From NCBI GenBank assembly GCA_003864575.1, contig BHES01000004.1:1-64000 (forward strand): a stretch of 64,000 bases of DNA, written 5' to 3'. The position numbers and the translations under genes were made by a program. Each line of letters opens with the position of its first letter. Positions within the stretch are counted from its first letter, which is position 1. The notes beneath the pieces were generated by a model. That model searched no databases. It had not been told where the DNA came from and saw only the letters and a program-made list of their open reading frames with translations. The stretch comes from Enterobacterales bacterium. Its GTDB lineage: Bacteria > Pseudomonadota > Gammaproteobacteria > Enterobacterales > Enterobacteriaceae. Below are positions 1 to 8,714 of the stretch, one piece after another.

Positions 1-72
1 GCTATGGCGATGATCCGGGCTTTAAATAAAATGACGCTTGCAGGAATGCCGAAGAGTGTAAGAGTTGCCTGA
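1..72 (+). CDS. IS903-like transposase, C-terminal end only (cut by window edge)
   Basis: Frame 1 is open from the window start to TGA at 70-72. It encodes about 23 residues, ending MTLAGMPKSVRVA, which closely resembles the MAMVKALNRITLLGMPNSVRI end of IS903 transposase (recalled). It is the DDE transposase of the element whose terminal repeat ends at 126. Only the tail is visible, so whether the full gene is intact cannot be judged. Confidence 0.85.
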   Translation, partial: AMAMIRALNKMTLAGMPKSVRVA

Positions 73-126
73 GAAAATGAGCAATGAGGAGCACCTTTAT
101 CAAAATCTGATTTATTCAACAAAGCC
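1..126 (+). mobile_element. Right end of an IS903-type insertion sequence (IS5 family)
   Basis: The last 18 bases (109-126, GATTTATTCAACAAAGCC) are exactly the reverse complement of the IS903 terminal inverted repeat GGCTTTGTTGAATAAATC as I remember it. The frame ending at 72 reads as the C-terminus of an IS903-like transposase (AMAMIRALNKMTLAGMPKSV...). The rest of the element lies left of the window. IS903 duplicates 9 bp of target, so 127-135 (CCTTTGCTG) should be one copy, with its partner outside the window. The element inserted into the 5' part of the following GH130 gene. Confidence 0.9.
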
Positions 127-1020
127 CCTTTGCTGTTGCCGGTTAACGGCGTTTGGGAGGCTGGTACGCGGCGCTTTTCGCGCGACGACCCCGCTTATGA
201 TTTCAGCGATCCGAGAATGATCACTCTGAAAGCCGACCCTTCGGTGGTGTTTCTGACATCCATGTCGCATCTGCGTCTGGCGCGCAGCCACACTGGGGAG
301 GATTTCACCGTCGATACGTATCCTTTCATCATCGCAGATACCCAGTACGAGCAGTTTGGCTGTGAAGACCCGCGTATTACGTGCATTGATGGCCTGTTTT
401 ACATCAACTACTCGGCCATTTCACCTTACGGAATTTCCACTGCACTGGCGACGACCCGCGACTTTATCTCCGTCACTAAAAAAGGCGTGATTTTTTGCCC
501 GGATAACCGCGACGTCTGCTTCTTCCCGCAGAAAATTAACGGACGCTATCTGGCCCTGACCCGCCCATCGCCTAAGCATTTTGGCAAGCCAGAAATCTGG
601 ATTTGTGAATCACCAGACATGCTGCACTGGGGGAATCACCAGCATCTGCTGGGCAGCCAGTCCAGCGAATGGGACGCACTGAAACTCGGTGGCGGTGCGC
701 CGTTGCTCAAAACCTCCCGTGGATGGTTGCAGATTTATCACGGTGTGGATAAAGACCAGCGTTATTGCCTCGGGGCGCTGTTACTCAACATCAATGATCC
801 GCTGCATATCCTGGCAAAATCCGACACGCCGTTGTTACAACCCGAAGCGCCCTATGAAAGAGAAGGATTCTTCGGCAACGTGGTCTTTACCTGTGGCGCG
901 CTGATCGAGCAGGATGTGCTGAAGATTTATTACGGCGCAGCCGACGAATGTATCGCGCTGGCCAGCCTGCCGCTTGAGGCGCTGTGGGAGCATCTCGGGA
1001 TCGGAAACCAGCATCAATGA
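127..1020 (+). pseudogene. GH130 family mannoside phosphorylase/hydrolase, 5' end removed by IS insertion
   Basis: This is a five-bladed beta-propeller enzyme of glycoside hydrolase family 130, whose members phosphorolyse or hydrolyse beta-mannosides. Visible hallmarks are the FGCEDPRIT motif, whose Asp is the likely general acid; ALATTRDF; LALTRPSP; WDALKLGGGAPLL; IYHGV; YEREGFFGNVVF; and IYYGAADECIALA near the C-terminus. The YDFSDPRM segment suggests the branch that includes 1,2-beta-oligomannan phosphorylases (inference). The only start in the remaining frame is a TTG at 130, four bases past the IS terminal repeat. The frame runs open back into the repeat. I estimate 40-60 N-terminal residues (the first propeller blade) are missing, so the product is probably inactive. 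The stop overlaps the start of the next gene (ATGA). Confidence 0.8.
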
Positions 1021-1928
1021 GCACAGTTAAATCGCTGCACCAACAGTTTCGCTCGCAGGCTACCCCGGTCACCGGCCAGGCGAAAATTCATTTTCACGGC
1101 GTTGACGGCGAAGATGTGTATAACCTCACCGCGCCGTTTCGCGCGGGCCGGATATCGGTCATTGCGGCGCGCGTTGAGCCGAGAGACTCCGAGTGTTCAC
1201 GGGTCATGTTTTTTGATTTTGACAGTCATCAGCGCTGCGACCTGTTACCCGATGCGCCCGTTCTGGCATTGCAGGATCCTTTTTTCACCCACATTGGCGA
1301 ACAATTAATTTTCGGCGGCGTCGCTGTCACTCCCGACCCTAAAAATCCTGCGGTGCTTCGCTGGAAGACGGTGCTGTATCGAGGGGCCGATATTCATTCG
1401 CTAAGCCCCTTTTTCACCGGGCCGGAAGGCATGAAAGATATCCGCCTGGTTGAGTTACAGGAAGGTCGCGTACTGGTTTTCACACGGCCTCAGGGCGCGG
1501 TCGGCGGGCGAGGCACCATCGGTTACGTCGTGCTGAACACACTCGACGAGTTGACCTCTGACGCGTTAGAGCAGGCAACGTTGTTGTACGGACAGGTTTC
1601 AGCCGACGAATGGTGTGGCGTGAATGCAGCTTATCGGCTGGATGCCCATGACATCGGGGTTCTGAGCCATATTGCCCGTTTCGACGCGCAGGGTCATCGC
1701 CACTATTACGCCTGCACCTTTGTCTTTAATAGCCAAACGCACCACTGTTCTCCAATGAAAATGATTGCCGAACGCCAGCAGTTCGAACTTGGCCCCGCAA
1801 AACGCGCTGATCTTAATGACGTGATATTTCCTGGCGGACTTACTTTTGTCGATAAATCATCGGCCCGTTTATATTGCGGCACCAGCGATTGTGAAGCGCA
1901 ATGGATTGATATTAATTACCCTTTCTAA
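1017..1928 (+). CDS. DUF1861-type protein, probable glycan-active beta-propeller
   Basis: This 303-residue cytoplasmic protein has no signal peptide. The conserved string DVYNLTAPF, RVEPRDSE, LQDPFFTHIGEQLIFGGV, FFTGPEGMKDIRLVE, FTRPQG, IARFDAQGHRHYY, GPAKRADLNDVIFPGG matches the DUF1861 family as I remember it. The repeated beta-rich blocks suggest a propeller like that of its GH130 neighbour. Function is not established; adjacency to GH130 suggests a role in the same oligosaccharide pathway. I chose ATG 1017, which overlaps the upstream stop, over an in-frame GTG at 984 inside the GH130 gene. The coupling shows the two genes once formed one operon; transcription must now come from the IS end or a local promoter. 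Confidence 0.75.
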   Translation: MSTVKSLHQQFRSQATPVTGQAKIHFHGVDGEDVYNLTAPFRAGRISVIAARVEPRDSECSRVMFFDFDSHQRCDLLPDAPVLALQDPFFTHIGEQLIFGGVAVTPDPKNPAVLRWKTVLYRGADIHSLSPFFTGPEGMKDIRLVELQEGRVLVFTRPQGAVGGRGTIGYVVLNTLDELTSDALEQATLLYGQVSADEWCGVNAAYRLDAHDIGVLSHIARFDAQGHRHYYACTFVFNSQTHHCSPMKMIAERQQFELGPAKRADLNDVIFPGGLTFVDKSSARLYCGTSDCEAQWIDINYPF

Positions 1929-1945
1929 TAATAGGAAAATTATAA

Positions 1946-3037
1946 ATGAAGATAAATTTTATTTTATCCTGCCTGTGTGTATTAGGCGTAGCCCCTATTG
2001 GTGCGCTGGCAGCTGAATCAGAAAGTGTTAATACCGCGATTTACCCTGGCGATAAAATAAAGATGAAACACCCAAGCGGAAAGGTTGTCGATGCAGTAAT
2101 AAGCGTAGACGATGACAATATCGCTATCATCGAAGTCAATGAAGTCGACACGGGATATAACCTTCATGGTAACTGGTTGACGGAGTATAAAATAGAGCAT
2201 TTCCGTAATGAAGGTTCATCGCATAACTCCCGACCGGTTCATGAATGGGTTATCGGTGATGGTCGGGTGAACCTTGGAGATACCGGATTAAACCTTGGTT
2301 TCCTGCTGAAGAAGGTTTCCTTCAAAAACGAAACGCACGACAGCGCCGATAACCATAATGATTTTCGTATGACCGAAATGGAATTACGCCCGGCCTATTC
2401 GTATGAAACCGGCAAGCACTGGATGATGATTGAAGCCATCTATCTGGGTAAAACCGGCTATGAAAAACCCACGGTAGCTGAGAGCAATGCCTATCTGATT
2501 GGCGGTGACGGCTACGGCTTCCGGCCTTACTACCGCTATCAGGTCAGCGATAAGTTTGCATTCAACACCGATCTTAAGTGGCTGACGGAAGACAAGGGAG
2601 CAAATGGCGCGGACTCCGGTAAGTTCGTATTCTATGAAGCGCTGTTCAACGTCAATTACCGCCTCACCGATGATTTCACTGTGGGCTTGGAATTCTTCCG
2701 CAAAGAGGGAGACGAATATGACAAGAACGGCAACCGCGGGTCTAATGTCGTCGAAAAGGAGATCCGCCCCTGGGCAACCTACCATCTCGACAAACATAAT
2801 TTTTTATTAAAAATGGAGCCTCAACATAAGCGGATTAAAGACCGCCAGGGCACTGAAACCTACAGTTCAAAAGCCTGGAAATATATTCTTAACTACAGTT
2901 ATGCTATTACGCCAAAAATCTATTTTGTCTCAGAGATTTTTTATCGTACTGAAGGAGATAAAGAGATTGACGGCCAAAGCGGTTTTGACGATCAGACCAC
3001 TAATTTTGGTAAGCTGGGTTTTAATTTTATCTTCTGA
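1946..3037 (+). CDS. OmpG-like outer membrane porin with N-terminal extension
   Basis: The protein has 363 residues with a signal peptide (residues 1-23, ending GALAAES). After it comes a block of roughly 70 residues rich in beta-strands and acidic residues (IYPGDKIKMKHPSGKVVDAVIS...). The remainder shows alternating aromatic strands typical of a monomeric beta-barrel and ends in the outer-membrane signature GFNFIF (terminal Phe). Strand spacing and C-terminus resemble the OmpG porin family, which passes oligosaccharides. The gene follows the DUF1861 gene by 17 bp with AGGA upstream of the ATG. It probably imports the glycan handled by the neighbouring enzymes (inference). The family call is moderately secure; the substrate is unknown. 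Confidence 0.65.
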   Translation: MKINFILSCLCVLGVAPIGALAAESESVNTAIYPGDKIKMKHPSGKVVDAVISVDDDNIAIIEVNEVDTGYNLHGNWLTEYKIEHFRNEGSSHNSRPVHEWVIGDGRVNLGDTGLNLGFLLKKVSFKNETHDSADNHNDFRMTEMELRPAYSYETGKHWMMIEAIYLGKTGYEKPTVAESNAYLIGGDGYGFRPYYRYQVSDKFAFNTDLKWLTEDKGANGADSGKFVFYEALFNVNYRLTDDFTVGLEFFRKEGDEYDKNGNRGSNVVEKEIRPWATYHLDKHNFLLKMEPQHKRIKDRQGTETYSSKAWKYILNYSYAITPKIYFVSEIFYRTEGDKEIDGQSGFDDQTTNFGKLGFNFIF

Positions 3038-3102
3038 GTAAAACTAATAATAACAGATAACAACAACACTTAACTCATATCGATTATTAACAGGACGTTA
3101 AT

Positions 3103-4374
3103 ATGAATATCTTTGCAAAACTAATCTGGGCACTCTGTCTTTTTATACCTTCTATTGTCATTGCTGAACCCGTTAATACGAAACACCTTGATTCCCTTTA
3201 TGAACAAAGAAAAATAAATGATGGGGACGAAATAGGCATCATCCATATTTACAGCGAGTTCCCAAAATATGGCTGGGTCAAAGATCCTATCGAAGGGGTC
3301 AGCGCCATTGATGATATTTCCCGCGCACTGGTGTTTTACAGCGGGCTGTATTCGCATCAGCCAGATCCTAAAGTCATGGATAAAATGATCCATCTGACGC
3401 GCAGCATTCTGCTAATGCAGGCAGAAAATGGTTATTTCTATAATTTTATTTACCCGGATAACAGCATCAATAAAAGCTATAAAACCAGCGTTGCCGAACC
3501 CAACTGGTGGACATGGCGGGCGCTATGGGCACTGGCCACGGCTTATCCTTCCATCAACACGCAAGATACTAAGCTAGCCGCTCAGATGCATAACGTTCTG
3601 TTTACCAGTCTTTCAACCTTGCCGGGCTACGTGAAAGAAACGCAAACGCTGACCACGCTGCACGGTATCACCCTGCCAGCCTGGATGCCCAATGGCGGTG
3701 CCGATCAGGCCGCTATCATGTTACTGGCACAGACCCGGGCTCAGCAAATTTCACCGCAGCCGAATATTGCCAGCATGATGAAAACTCTGGCAAATGGAAT
3801 GATGACGATGCAAATTCGCGACCCGGCATCGCCGATCAATGGTGTGTTCTTGAGTTGGAAAAATACCTGGCACGGTTACGGCAATAATCAGGCTTACGCC
3901 CTGCTCGAGGCTGGAGCATTGCTGGAAGACCGTGACATGATCAAAGCCGCGTTTGTTGAGTTGGACAACTTCCACCCGTATTTGATTGAGCAGGGTTATC
4001 TGACCAGCTTTACCGTCAGTCAGCAGGATCATCGCATCCAGATGAGCGATAAACAGCAGTTTTCACAAATTGCCTATATTTTCCGGCCTATGATTTTTGC
4101 CAATCTGCCGGCTTATGAGATTTCACGGGATACACGCTACATTGATCAGGCCGTCACGCTGGCAATGTGGTTTTATGGTAGCAACGTCGCGAAAGCGCAG
4201 ATGTATTTTCCGCACACCGGACTGGCCTTCGATGGCCTGGACTCAAAAGAGGCGGTGAATCGCAATTCTGGCGCGGAATCTACCGTGGAAGCCTTGCTGG
4301 CGCTCGATGCTATCGAGCGTTCACCACTGGCTAAAAAACGGCTGGAAGAACGGCTGAAACACGTGAAGCCATAA
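3103..4374 (+). CDS. Secreted protein, probable (alpha/alpha)-barrel glycan-active enzyme, family unassigned
   Basis: The 423-residue product has a signal peptide (residues 1-21, cleavage after IVIA) and is otherwise helical. Paired helices carry aromatic-rich motifs: GVSAIDDISRALVFYSG, LLMQAENGYFYNFI, NWWTWRALWALA, LPAWMPNGGADQAAIMLL, WKNTWHGYGNNQAYALLEAG. This pattern is that of six-hairpin glycosidases, polysaccharide lyases and epimerases acting in the periplasm. I do not recognise a specific family and name no reaction. It is last in the accessory operon, 65 bp after the porin, and followed by a strong terminator. It would fit as the periplasmic depolymerase feeding the cytoplasmic GH130 step (inference). 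Confidence 0.6.
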   Translation: MNIFAKLIWALCLFIPSIVIAEPVNTKHLDSLYEQRKINDGDEIGIIHIYSEFPKYGWVKDPIEGVSAIDDISRALVFYSGLYSHQPDPKVMDKMIHLTRSILLMQAENGYFYNFIYPDNSINKSYKTSVAEPNWWTWRALWALATAYPSINTQDTKLAAQMHNVLFTSLSTLPGYVKETQTLTTLHGITLPAWMPNGGADQAAIMLLAQTRAQQISPQPNIASMMKTLANGMMTMQIRDPASPINGVFLSWKNTWHGYGNNQAYALLEAGALLEDRDMIKAAFVELDNFHPYLIEQGYLTSFTVSQQDHRIQMSDKQQFSQIAYIFRPMIFANLPAYEISRDTRYIDQAVTLAMWFYGSNVAKAQMYFPHTGLAFDGLDSKEAVNRNSGAESTVEALLALDAIERSPLAKKRLEERLKHVKP

Positions 4375-4389
4375 GCGAAGAATACAAAA

Positions 4390-4420
4390 GGGTCTGGTTT
4401 TGAGCCAGACCCTTTTTTTA
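4390..4420. terminator. Intrinsic terminator between the accessory operon and rhtC
   Basis: An 8-bp perfect stem GGGTCTGG/CCAGACCC with a 7-nt loop is followed by seven T residues on the plus strand. AAAA upstream gives a weaker T-run on the minus strand, so it may serve both converging units. Confidence 0.85.
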
Positions 4421-4437
4421 TGCACGGAACGTTGCGA

Positions 4438-5067
4438 TCAGCGATTCACAATTAACGCGATACCAAAACCGGCAAACATCACACCCGCGACGCCGTCAAT
4501 CCATTTCGCTAAACGCTGGTAGCCACGACGCATGGTGGGCAATGCAAAAACCATCGCCACAACCGAGAACCAGACGAACGTTTCCGCTACGATCATAATG
4601 AATAACCCGCCGCGCTCTCCACCACTGACGTTGTCACCCACAAACAATGAGAACACGCTGCCGAAGTAAATCACCGCTTTCGGGTTGGAGAGATTAGTCA
4701 GCAGACCGCGCATAAAAGTGCGGCCACGGGCAGGCAGATCGACCGTCGTTTCCACTTCTGCGCTATCACCGGCCCGTTTTTTGGCCCGCGCTGATTTCAG
4801 CAATTGCCAACCCATCCAGCACAAATACAGGCCGCCGCCGACGGTAATAATCTGGTGCAGCCAGGCCATTTTTTGCAGAATCAGATGCAGTCCCATCAGC
4901 GCCACTGCCGCCCAAACCGCCACGCCCAGCGTGATCCCCACCACTCCCATCATGGCGTCTTTACGCGAGCGGCTGGCCGCCGTTTGCGACACAAAGAAGA
5001 AATCAGGCCCTGGGGTGACCAGCGCAATAATATGCATCAGGGCAACGGTCAGAAAGAGAATTAACAT
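4438..5067 (-). CDS. rhtC: Threonine efflux protein RhtC (LysE/RhtB family)
   Basis: This 209-residue inner membrane protein has about six membrane segments. The family signature HIIALVTPGPDFFFVSQTA lies at residues 12-30 and NLSNPKAVIYFGSVFS in the middle. The family exports amino acids by proton antiport; RhtC exports threonine. The recQ-rhtC order is the E. coli order, with 43 bp between recQ stop and rhtC start. The next E. coli genes (rhtB, pldB) are absent and replaced by the accessory carbohydrate locus. Confidence 0.9.
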   Translation of the reverse strand: MLILFLTVALMHIIALVTPGPDFFFVSQTAASRSRKDAMMGVVGITLGVAVWAAVALMGLHLILQKMAWLHQIITVGGGLYLCWMGWQLLKSARAKKRAGDSAEVETTVDLPARGRTFMRGLLTNLSNPKAVIYFGSVFSLFVGDNVSGGERGGLFIMIVAETFVWFSVVAMVFALPTMRRGYQRLAKWIDGVAGVMFAGFGIALIVNR

Positions 5068-5110
5068 GGGATCACACTCTGCTGTATTGGTTGTTAGTGA
5101 TAACGGGTAT

Positions 5111-6943
5111 CTACTCGTCGCCGTTATCGATATGGTCTCGGATCATCGCCATAAACGGACGGCCAAATTTTTCGAGTTTACGCTGGCCAACACCGGTGAT
5201 GTCCAGTAAATCACTTGGGCTTATCGGCAGATGTTCGGCCATTTCGAGCAGCGTAGTATCGTTAAAGACCACGTATGGCGGCACGTTGTTGTCATCGGCC
5301 AGGGTTTTACGCAGCTTGCGCAGCTTGGCAAACAACTTACGATCATAGTTGCCACCATAGCTTTTCTGGCTGGCACTGCTTTTAATCTTCAGCGTCTGAA
5401 TTCGCGGCACCGCCAGTTGCAAGGGAATTTCACCCCGCAGCACCGGGCGCGCCGCTTCGGTCAGTTGCAGCGCCGAGTGCATGGCAATATTTTGCATGAC
5501 CATGCCGAGGTGGATCAGCTGGCGTACCACGCTGGTCCAGTGTTCGTTACTCTGATCTTTGCCGATGCCGTAGACCGACAGCTTGTCGTGGCCGTATTCA
5601 CGGATACGCTGGTTATTCGATCCGCGCAGCACTTCCACCACATAACCCAGACCAAATCGCTGGCCTACACGAGCCACGACCGACAGCGCTTTTTGTGCGT
5701 CGAGCAGGCCGTCATAACGTTTTGGCGGATCCAGGCAGACATCGCAGTTACCGCAGGCGTTCTGTTTACCTTCGCCAAAATAGTTGAGCAGCACCAGACG
5801 GCGACAGGTCTGCGCTTCGGCGAAGGCGTTCATCGCATTCAGCTTGTGACGTTCGACATCCTGCTGTGCGCCCGGCGGTTTTTCTTCCAGACAACGGCGT
5901 AGCCAAGCCATGTCGGCGGGATCATAGAGCAATACGGCTTCGGCTGGCAGGCCATCTCGCCCGGCTCGGCCAGTTTCCTGATAGTAGGACTCGATGGTGC
6001 GCGGAATATCAAAGTGCACGACGAAACGCACGTTAGGCTTGTTGATCCCCATACCGAAGGCCACGGTGGCGACGACAATTTGTAAGTCGTCACGCTGGAA
6101 GCCTTCCTGCACGCGGGCACGGGTGTCGTTATCCAGACCGGCGTGATAGGCGCCTACGCTCATTCCACGGCTTTGCAAACGGGCGGCGGTATCTTCGACT
6201 TTGGCGCGGCTGTTACAGTAAATGATGCCGCTTTTTCCGCGCTGGTCCTGCACGAAGCGAATCAACTGGTCGAGGGGTTTAAACTTTTCCACCAGCGTGT
6301 AACGGATGTTCGGGCGGTCAAAGCTGCTGACCTGAATCAGCGGATCATTAAGCTCCAGCAGACGGACAATATCGTTGCGGGTGGCTTCATCGGCGGTGGC
6401 CGTCAGCGCAATGACCGGCAATTGTGGATAGCGCAGTTTTAACTGGCCGAGCGCACGGTATTCCGGACGGAAATCGTGGCCCCATTGGGAGATACAGTGG
6501 GCTTCATCAACGGCCAGCATGGCCGGATTCCACTGTTGCAGTTGTTCGAGGAAGTCGCCCATCATCAGGCGTTCTGGCGCGATATACAGCATTTTGATGC
6601 GGCCCGTGCGGCAACCCGCCATCACGTCCTGCTGCTGTTCGCGGGTTTGCGTCGAATTCAGGCAACCGGCTTCAACGCCCGCCGCCATCAACTGATCAAC
6701 CTGGTCTTTCATCAGGGAGATCAATGGTGAAACGACCAACGTCAGGCCATCCATCACCAGAGCGGGGATTTGATAGCACAGCGATTTACCACCACCGGTC
6801 GGCATCACCACCAGACAATCTCGCCCTGAAATGGCGGTATTGATGATCGTTTGCTGACCCGGTCGGAATTGCTGATAGCCGAAGGTATCGCGTAATACCT
6901 GATGAGCCAGCTCTTCTTTATTTAATACTGCCGCCGTAGACAC
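5111..6943 (-). CDS. recQ: ATP-dependent DNA helicase RecQ
   Basis: The 610-residue protein is a full-length 3'-5' superfamily 2 helicase of the RecF recombination and fork-repair pathway. Walker A MPTGGGKS is at residues 47-54 and the DEAH box at 146-149. [17 protein letters not shown] and the [10 protein letters not shown] motif VI follow. The RQC zinc site uses the cysteines of CRRL...CGNCDVC (about 380-403). The HRDC domain occupies about the last 80 residues ([23 protein letters not shown]). It is transcribed with rhtC, downstream of pldA on the same strand. Confidence 0.98.
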   Translation of the reverse strand: MSTAAVLNKEELAHQVLRDTFGYQQFRPGQQTIINTAISGRDCLVVMPTGGGKSLCYQIPALVMDGLTLVVSPLISLMKDQVDQLMAAGVEAGCLNSTQTREQQQDVMAGCRTGRIKMLYIAPERLMMGDFLEQLQQWNPAMLAVDEAHCISQWGHDFRPEYRALGQLKLRYPQLPVIALTATADEATRNDIVRLLELNDPLIQVSSFDRPNIRYTLVEKFKPLDQLIRFVQDQRGKSGIIYCNSRAKVEDTAARLQSRGMSVGAYHAGLDNDTRARVQEGFQRDDLQIVVATVAFGMGINKPNVRFVVHFDIPRTIESYYQETGRAGRDGLPAEAVLLYDPADMAWLRRCLEEKPPGAQQDVERHKLNAMNAFAEAQTCRRLVLLNYFGEGKQNACGNCDVCLDPPKRYDGLLDAQKALSVVARVGQRFGLGYVVEVLRGSNNQRIREYGHDKLSVYGIGKDQSNEHWTSVVRQLIHLGMVMQNIAMHSALQLTEAARPVLRGEIPLQLAVPRIQTLKIKSSASQKSYGGNYDRKLFAKLRKLRKTLADDNNVPPYVVFNDTTLLEMAEHLPISPSDLLDITGVGQRKLEKFGRPFMAMIRDHIDNGDE

Positions 6944-7035
6944 TCAATTCCCCAACTGTTCAAACCACCCGGCTAAGCCCTAAAGCCGCCGGGGCTGCCG
7001 GTCATAATATACGAGTTGCGGAGAGCCGGGTATAT

Positions 7036-7917
7036 TTACATCAAGTCGTTGAGCATAACCCCAACACCGATGCGGGTTTGCTTGTGATTGTAGTCAATCA
7101 ATGACTCGCCGTAACCGCTAAAGACCTGCGCGTAAAAGCGGGCATGTTTTGAAATTGGGTAGCTCCAGCCTGTCGTCGCGCCACCGTAACCGGTATTCCA
7201 GTTATAACGGCTTTCCACGCTGAACACGCTGTCACCCCAGGCATAGCCCATTTTCAGACGGTAGTAACCCATGTACTTGGTGATATCCGGGTTATCGTTA
7301 TCTTCGTCATTTTCAGGAAGGCGATACCAGGGCTTGAGATCAACTTGCCAGTTGCCATGTTGAGCCATGAAACGGGCATAAACGCGGTTCCAGCTGCGGG
7401 AGGTCGGGTCCGAACTGCCGTTAGATTGGTGATTCACACCATATTCTGCTTCGCGAAGCGTCCAGCCGAGAAAACTGTAATCGGTGGCCCATGCCAGGAA
7501 CAGTTGCGGTTCATAGTTGGTTTCACGAAATGGTGAAGACTCTGCACGGTTAGATAGCTGCCAGAATGATTTTTGCGTATAGGAAGCACCGAGCACGGAG
7601 TTATCACCGGCAATACCACGCCATATCGGGAACGCCAGGCTGAGTTGAAATTCAACTTCATCGTGCTTGGCATTTTTTGCCCAACTATCAGATTTAATCG
7701 AATTTTTATTAATATTACTGGTGTCGGTATAGAGCAGATAGTTGGATTCGTAAGGATAAAGCGTTAAAGGGTTATCATGTATCTCCAGCATGTTCGCCAC
7801 GATACTACCGCGTACGGATGGCTTATCATGTACTGCGACTATGGTCGCTTCATCCGCGTGCCCCATTAACGGCAGCACCAGCAAGGCGGCGCCAGCAAGG
7901 CGGCGCCAGCAGTCCAC
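7036..7917 (-). CDS. pldA: Outer membrane phospholipase A, signal-peptide region frameshifted by a tandem duplication
   Basis: PldA is a dimeric 12-stranded outer-membrane barrel that hydrolyses surface-exposed phospholipids. The body is intact: NHQSNG carries the catalytic His163 and Ser165, Asn177 (SWNRVY) completes the triad, and it ends GVGVMLNDLM. The 5' end is odd. The natural ATG is at 7928, nine bases after an AAGGA ribosome site, but that frame stops at 7868-7866. A 14-bp direct duplication (7880-7907) shifts the reading. Removing one copy restores MDKKWTAGAALLVLPLMGHADEA in frame with the mature protein. The listed frame instead uses a GTG at 7917 with only a weak ribosome site; it still gives a plausible signal peptide (VDCWRRLAGAALLVLPLMGHA). 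Expression may be reduced, phase-variable, or an assembly artefact. Confidence 0.85.
   Translation of the reverse strand: MDCWRRLAGAALLVLPLMGHADEATIVAVHDKPSVRGSIVANMLEIHDNPLTLYPYESNYLLYTDTSNINKNSIKSDSWAKNAKHDEVEFQLSLAFPIWRGIAGDNSVLGASYTQKSFWQLSNRAESSPFRETNYEPQLFLAWATDYSFLGWTLREAEYGVNHQSNGSSDPTSRSWNRVYARFMAQHGNWQVDLKPWYRLPENDEDNDNPDITKYMGYYRLKMGYAWGDSVFSVESRYNWNTGYGGATTGWSYPISKHARFYAQVFSGYGESLIDYNHKQTRIGVGVMLNDLM
7880..7907. repeat. 14-bp perfect tandem duplication inside the pldA signal-peptide coding region
   Basis: Two adjacent identical copies of AGCAAGGCGGCGCC (7880-7893 and 7894-7907), followed by a 4-base partial match (AGCA). Fourteen is not a multiple of three, so copy number sets the reading frame of pldA from its natural ATG. 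Confidence 0.97.
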
Positions 7918-8005
7918 TTCTTATCCATTTTATTTTATCCTTATGAATTAATTTATCTTAAATGAGCCAAACACTCGGCTGAAACACAGAGAAAAGAAAA
8001 AATAT

Positions 8006-8037
8006 TTTACACATAAATACATTTACACATAAGTATC
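8006..8037. repeat. Imperfect 16-bp tandem repeat in the pldA-yigI intergenic region
   Basis: TTTACACATAAATACA is followed directly by TTTACACATAAGTATC. It is AT-rich and lies upstream of both divergent genes. It may be an operator or a chance duplication; no regulator can be assigned. Confidence 0.4.
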
Positions 8038-8150
8038 ATCGCTGATTATGGTTCATAGATGGAAAAACTTCTGCTTTTGCACCTAGAATCAACATTCCAT
8101 CCACTTTTCGGCAAATACAGTCCGTCATTATTTTCGTCAGGAATTCATTC

Positions 8151-8633
8151 ATGCCAGCCACACCCATGAGCCACGATGCCGCCCTCCAGTTGATCGGCGA
8201 TATTTTCGTTTACGATATGCCGTTTAACCGCGAGCTGGGGCTTGAGTTAAAACGCCTTGATACTGACCATGCAGAGCTGACCTTTGCCCACCAGACTCGT
8301 CTGGTCGGTAATGCGGCGCAAAAAATCCTGCACGGTGGTGTGATCGCCGCCGTGTTGGATGTCGCTGCCGGTCTGGTCTGCGTCACCAGTTCGTTAATCC
8401 GCCGCGATAAGCCCGATCACCCATTGCTGGAAGCCGAAATGCGCCAGCGTCTGGCAAAAATGGGGACTATCGATTTACGGGTTGATTACCTGCGCCCGGG
8501 ACGCGGCGAGGTTTTTACGGCAGATGCCCGCCTGATACGAGCAGGCAATAAAGTGTCGGTGGCCCGGGTTGATTTGCACAACGACAGCGGCGTGCATATT
8601 GCGACGGCCAACGCTACTTATCTGGTCGGATAG
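8151..8633 (+). CDS. yigI: Hotdog-fold acyl-CoA thioesterase YigI
   Basis: The 160-residue single-domain protein has the hotdog signature [19 protein letters not shown] in the centre and the conserved [20 protein letters not shown] strand region. YigI of E. coli hydrolyses medium/long-chain acyl-CoA. An AGGAA ribosome site lies 8 bases before the ATG. It stands between pldA and rarD as in E. coli. An in-frame ATG five codons in is an alternative start. Confidence 0.88.
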   Translation: MPATPMSHDAALQLIGDIFVYDMPFNRELGLELKRLDTDHAELTFAHQTRLVGNAAQKILHGGVIAAVLDVAAGLVCVTSSLIRRDKPDHPLLEAEMRQRLAKMGTIDLRVDYLRPGRGEVFTADARLIRAGNKVSVARVDLHNDSGVHIATANATYLVG

Positions 8634-8714
8634 CCTGGTTTAGTAAACTGATCACAAAGCAAAACACCGCTGGAAAGTATCAGGTAAACTCGCCCTCTTC
8701 TTCTGATATCAGGC

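Noticed and set aside
984-1016. GTG start for the DUF1861 gene inside the GH130 gene
   Set aside because: The ATG at 1017 overlaps the upstream stop in the usual coupled way and gives a family-like N-terminus.
8006-8037. Short tandem repeat upstream of pldA/yigI as a CRISPR or phase-variable tract
   Set aside because: Only two imperfect 16-bp copies without spacers, outside coding sequence.
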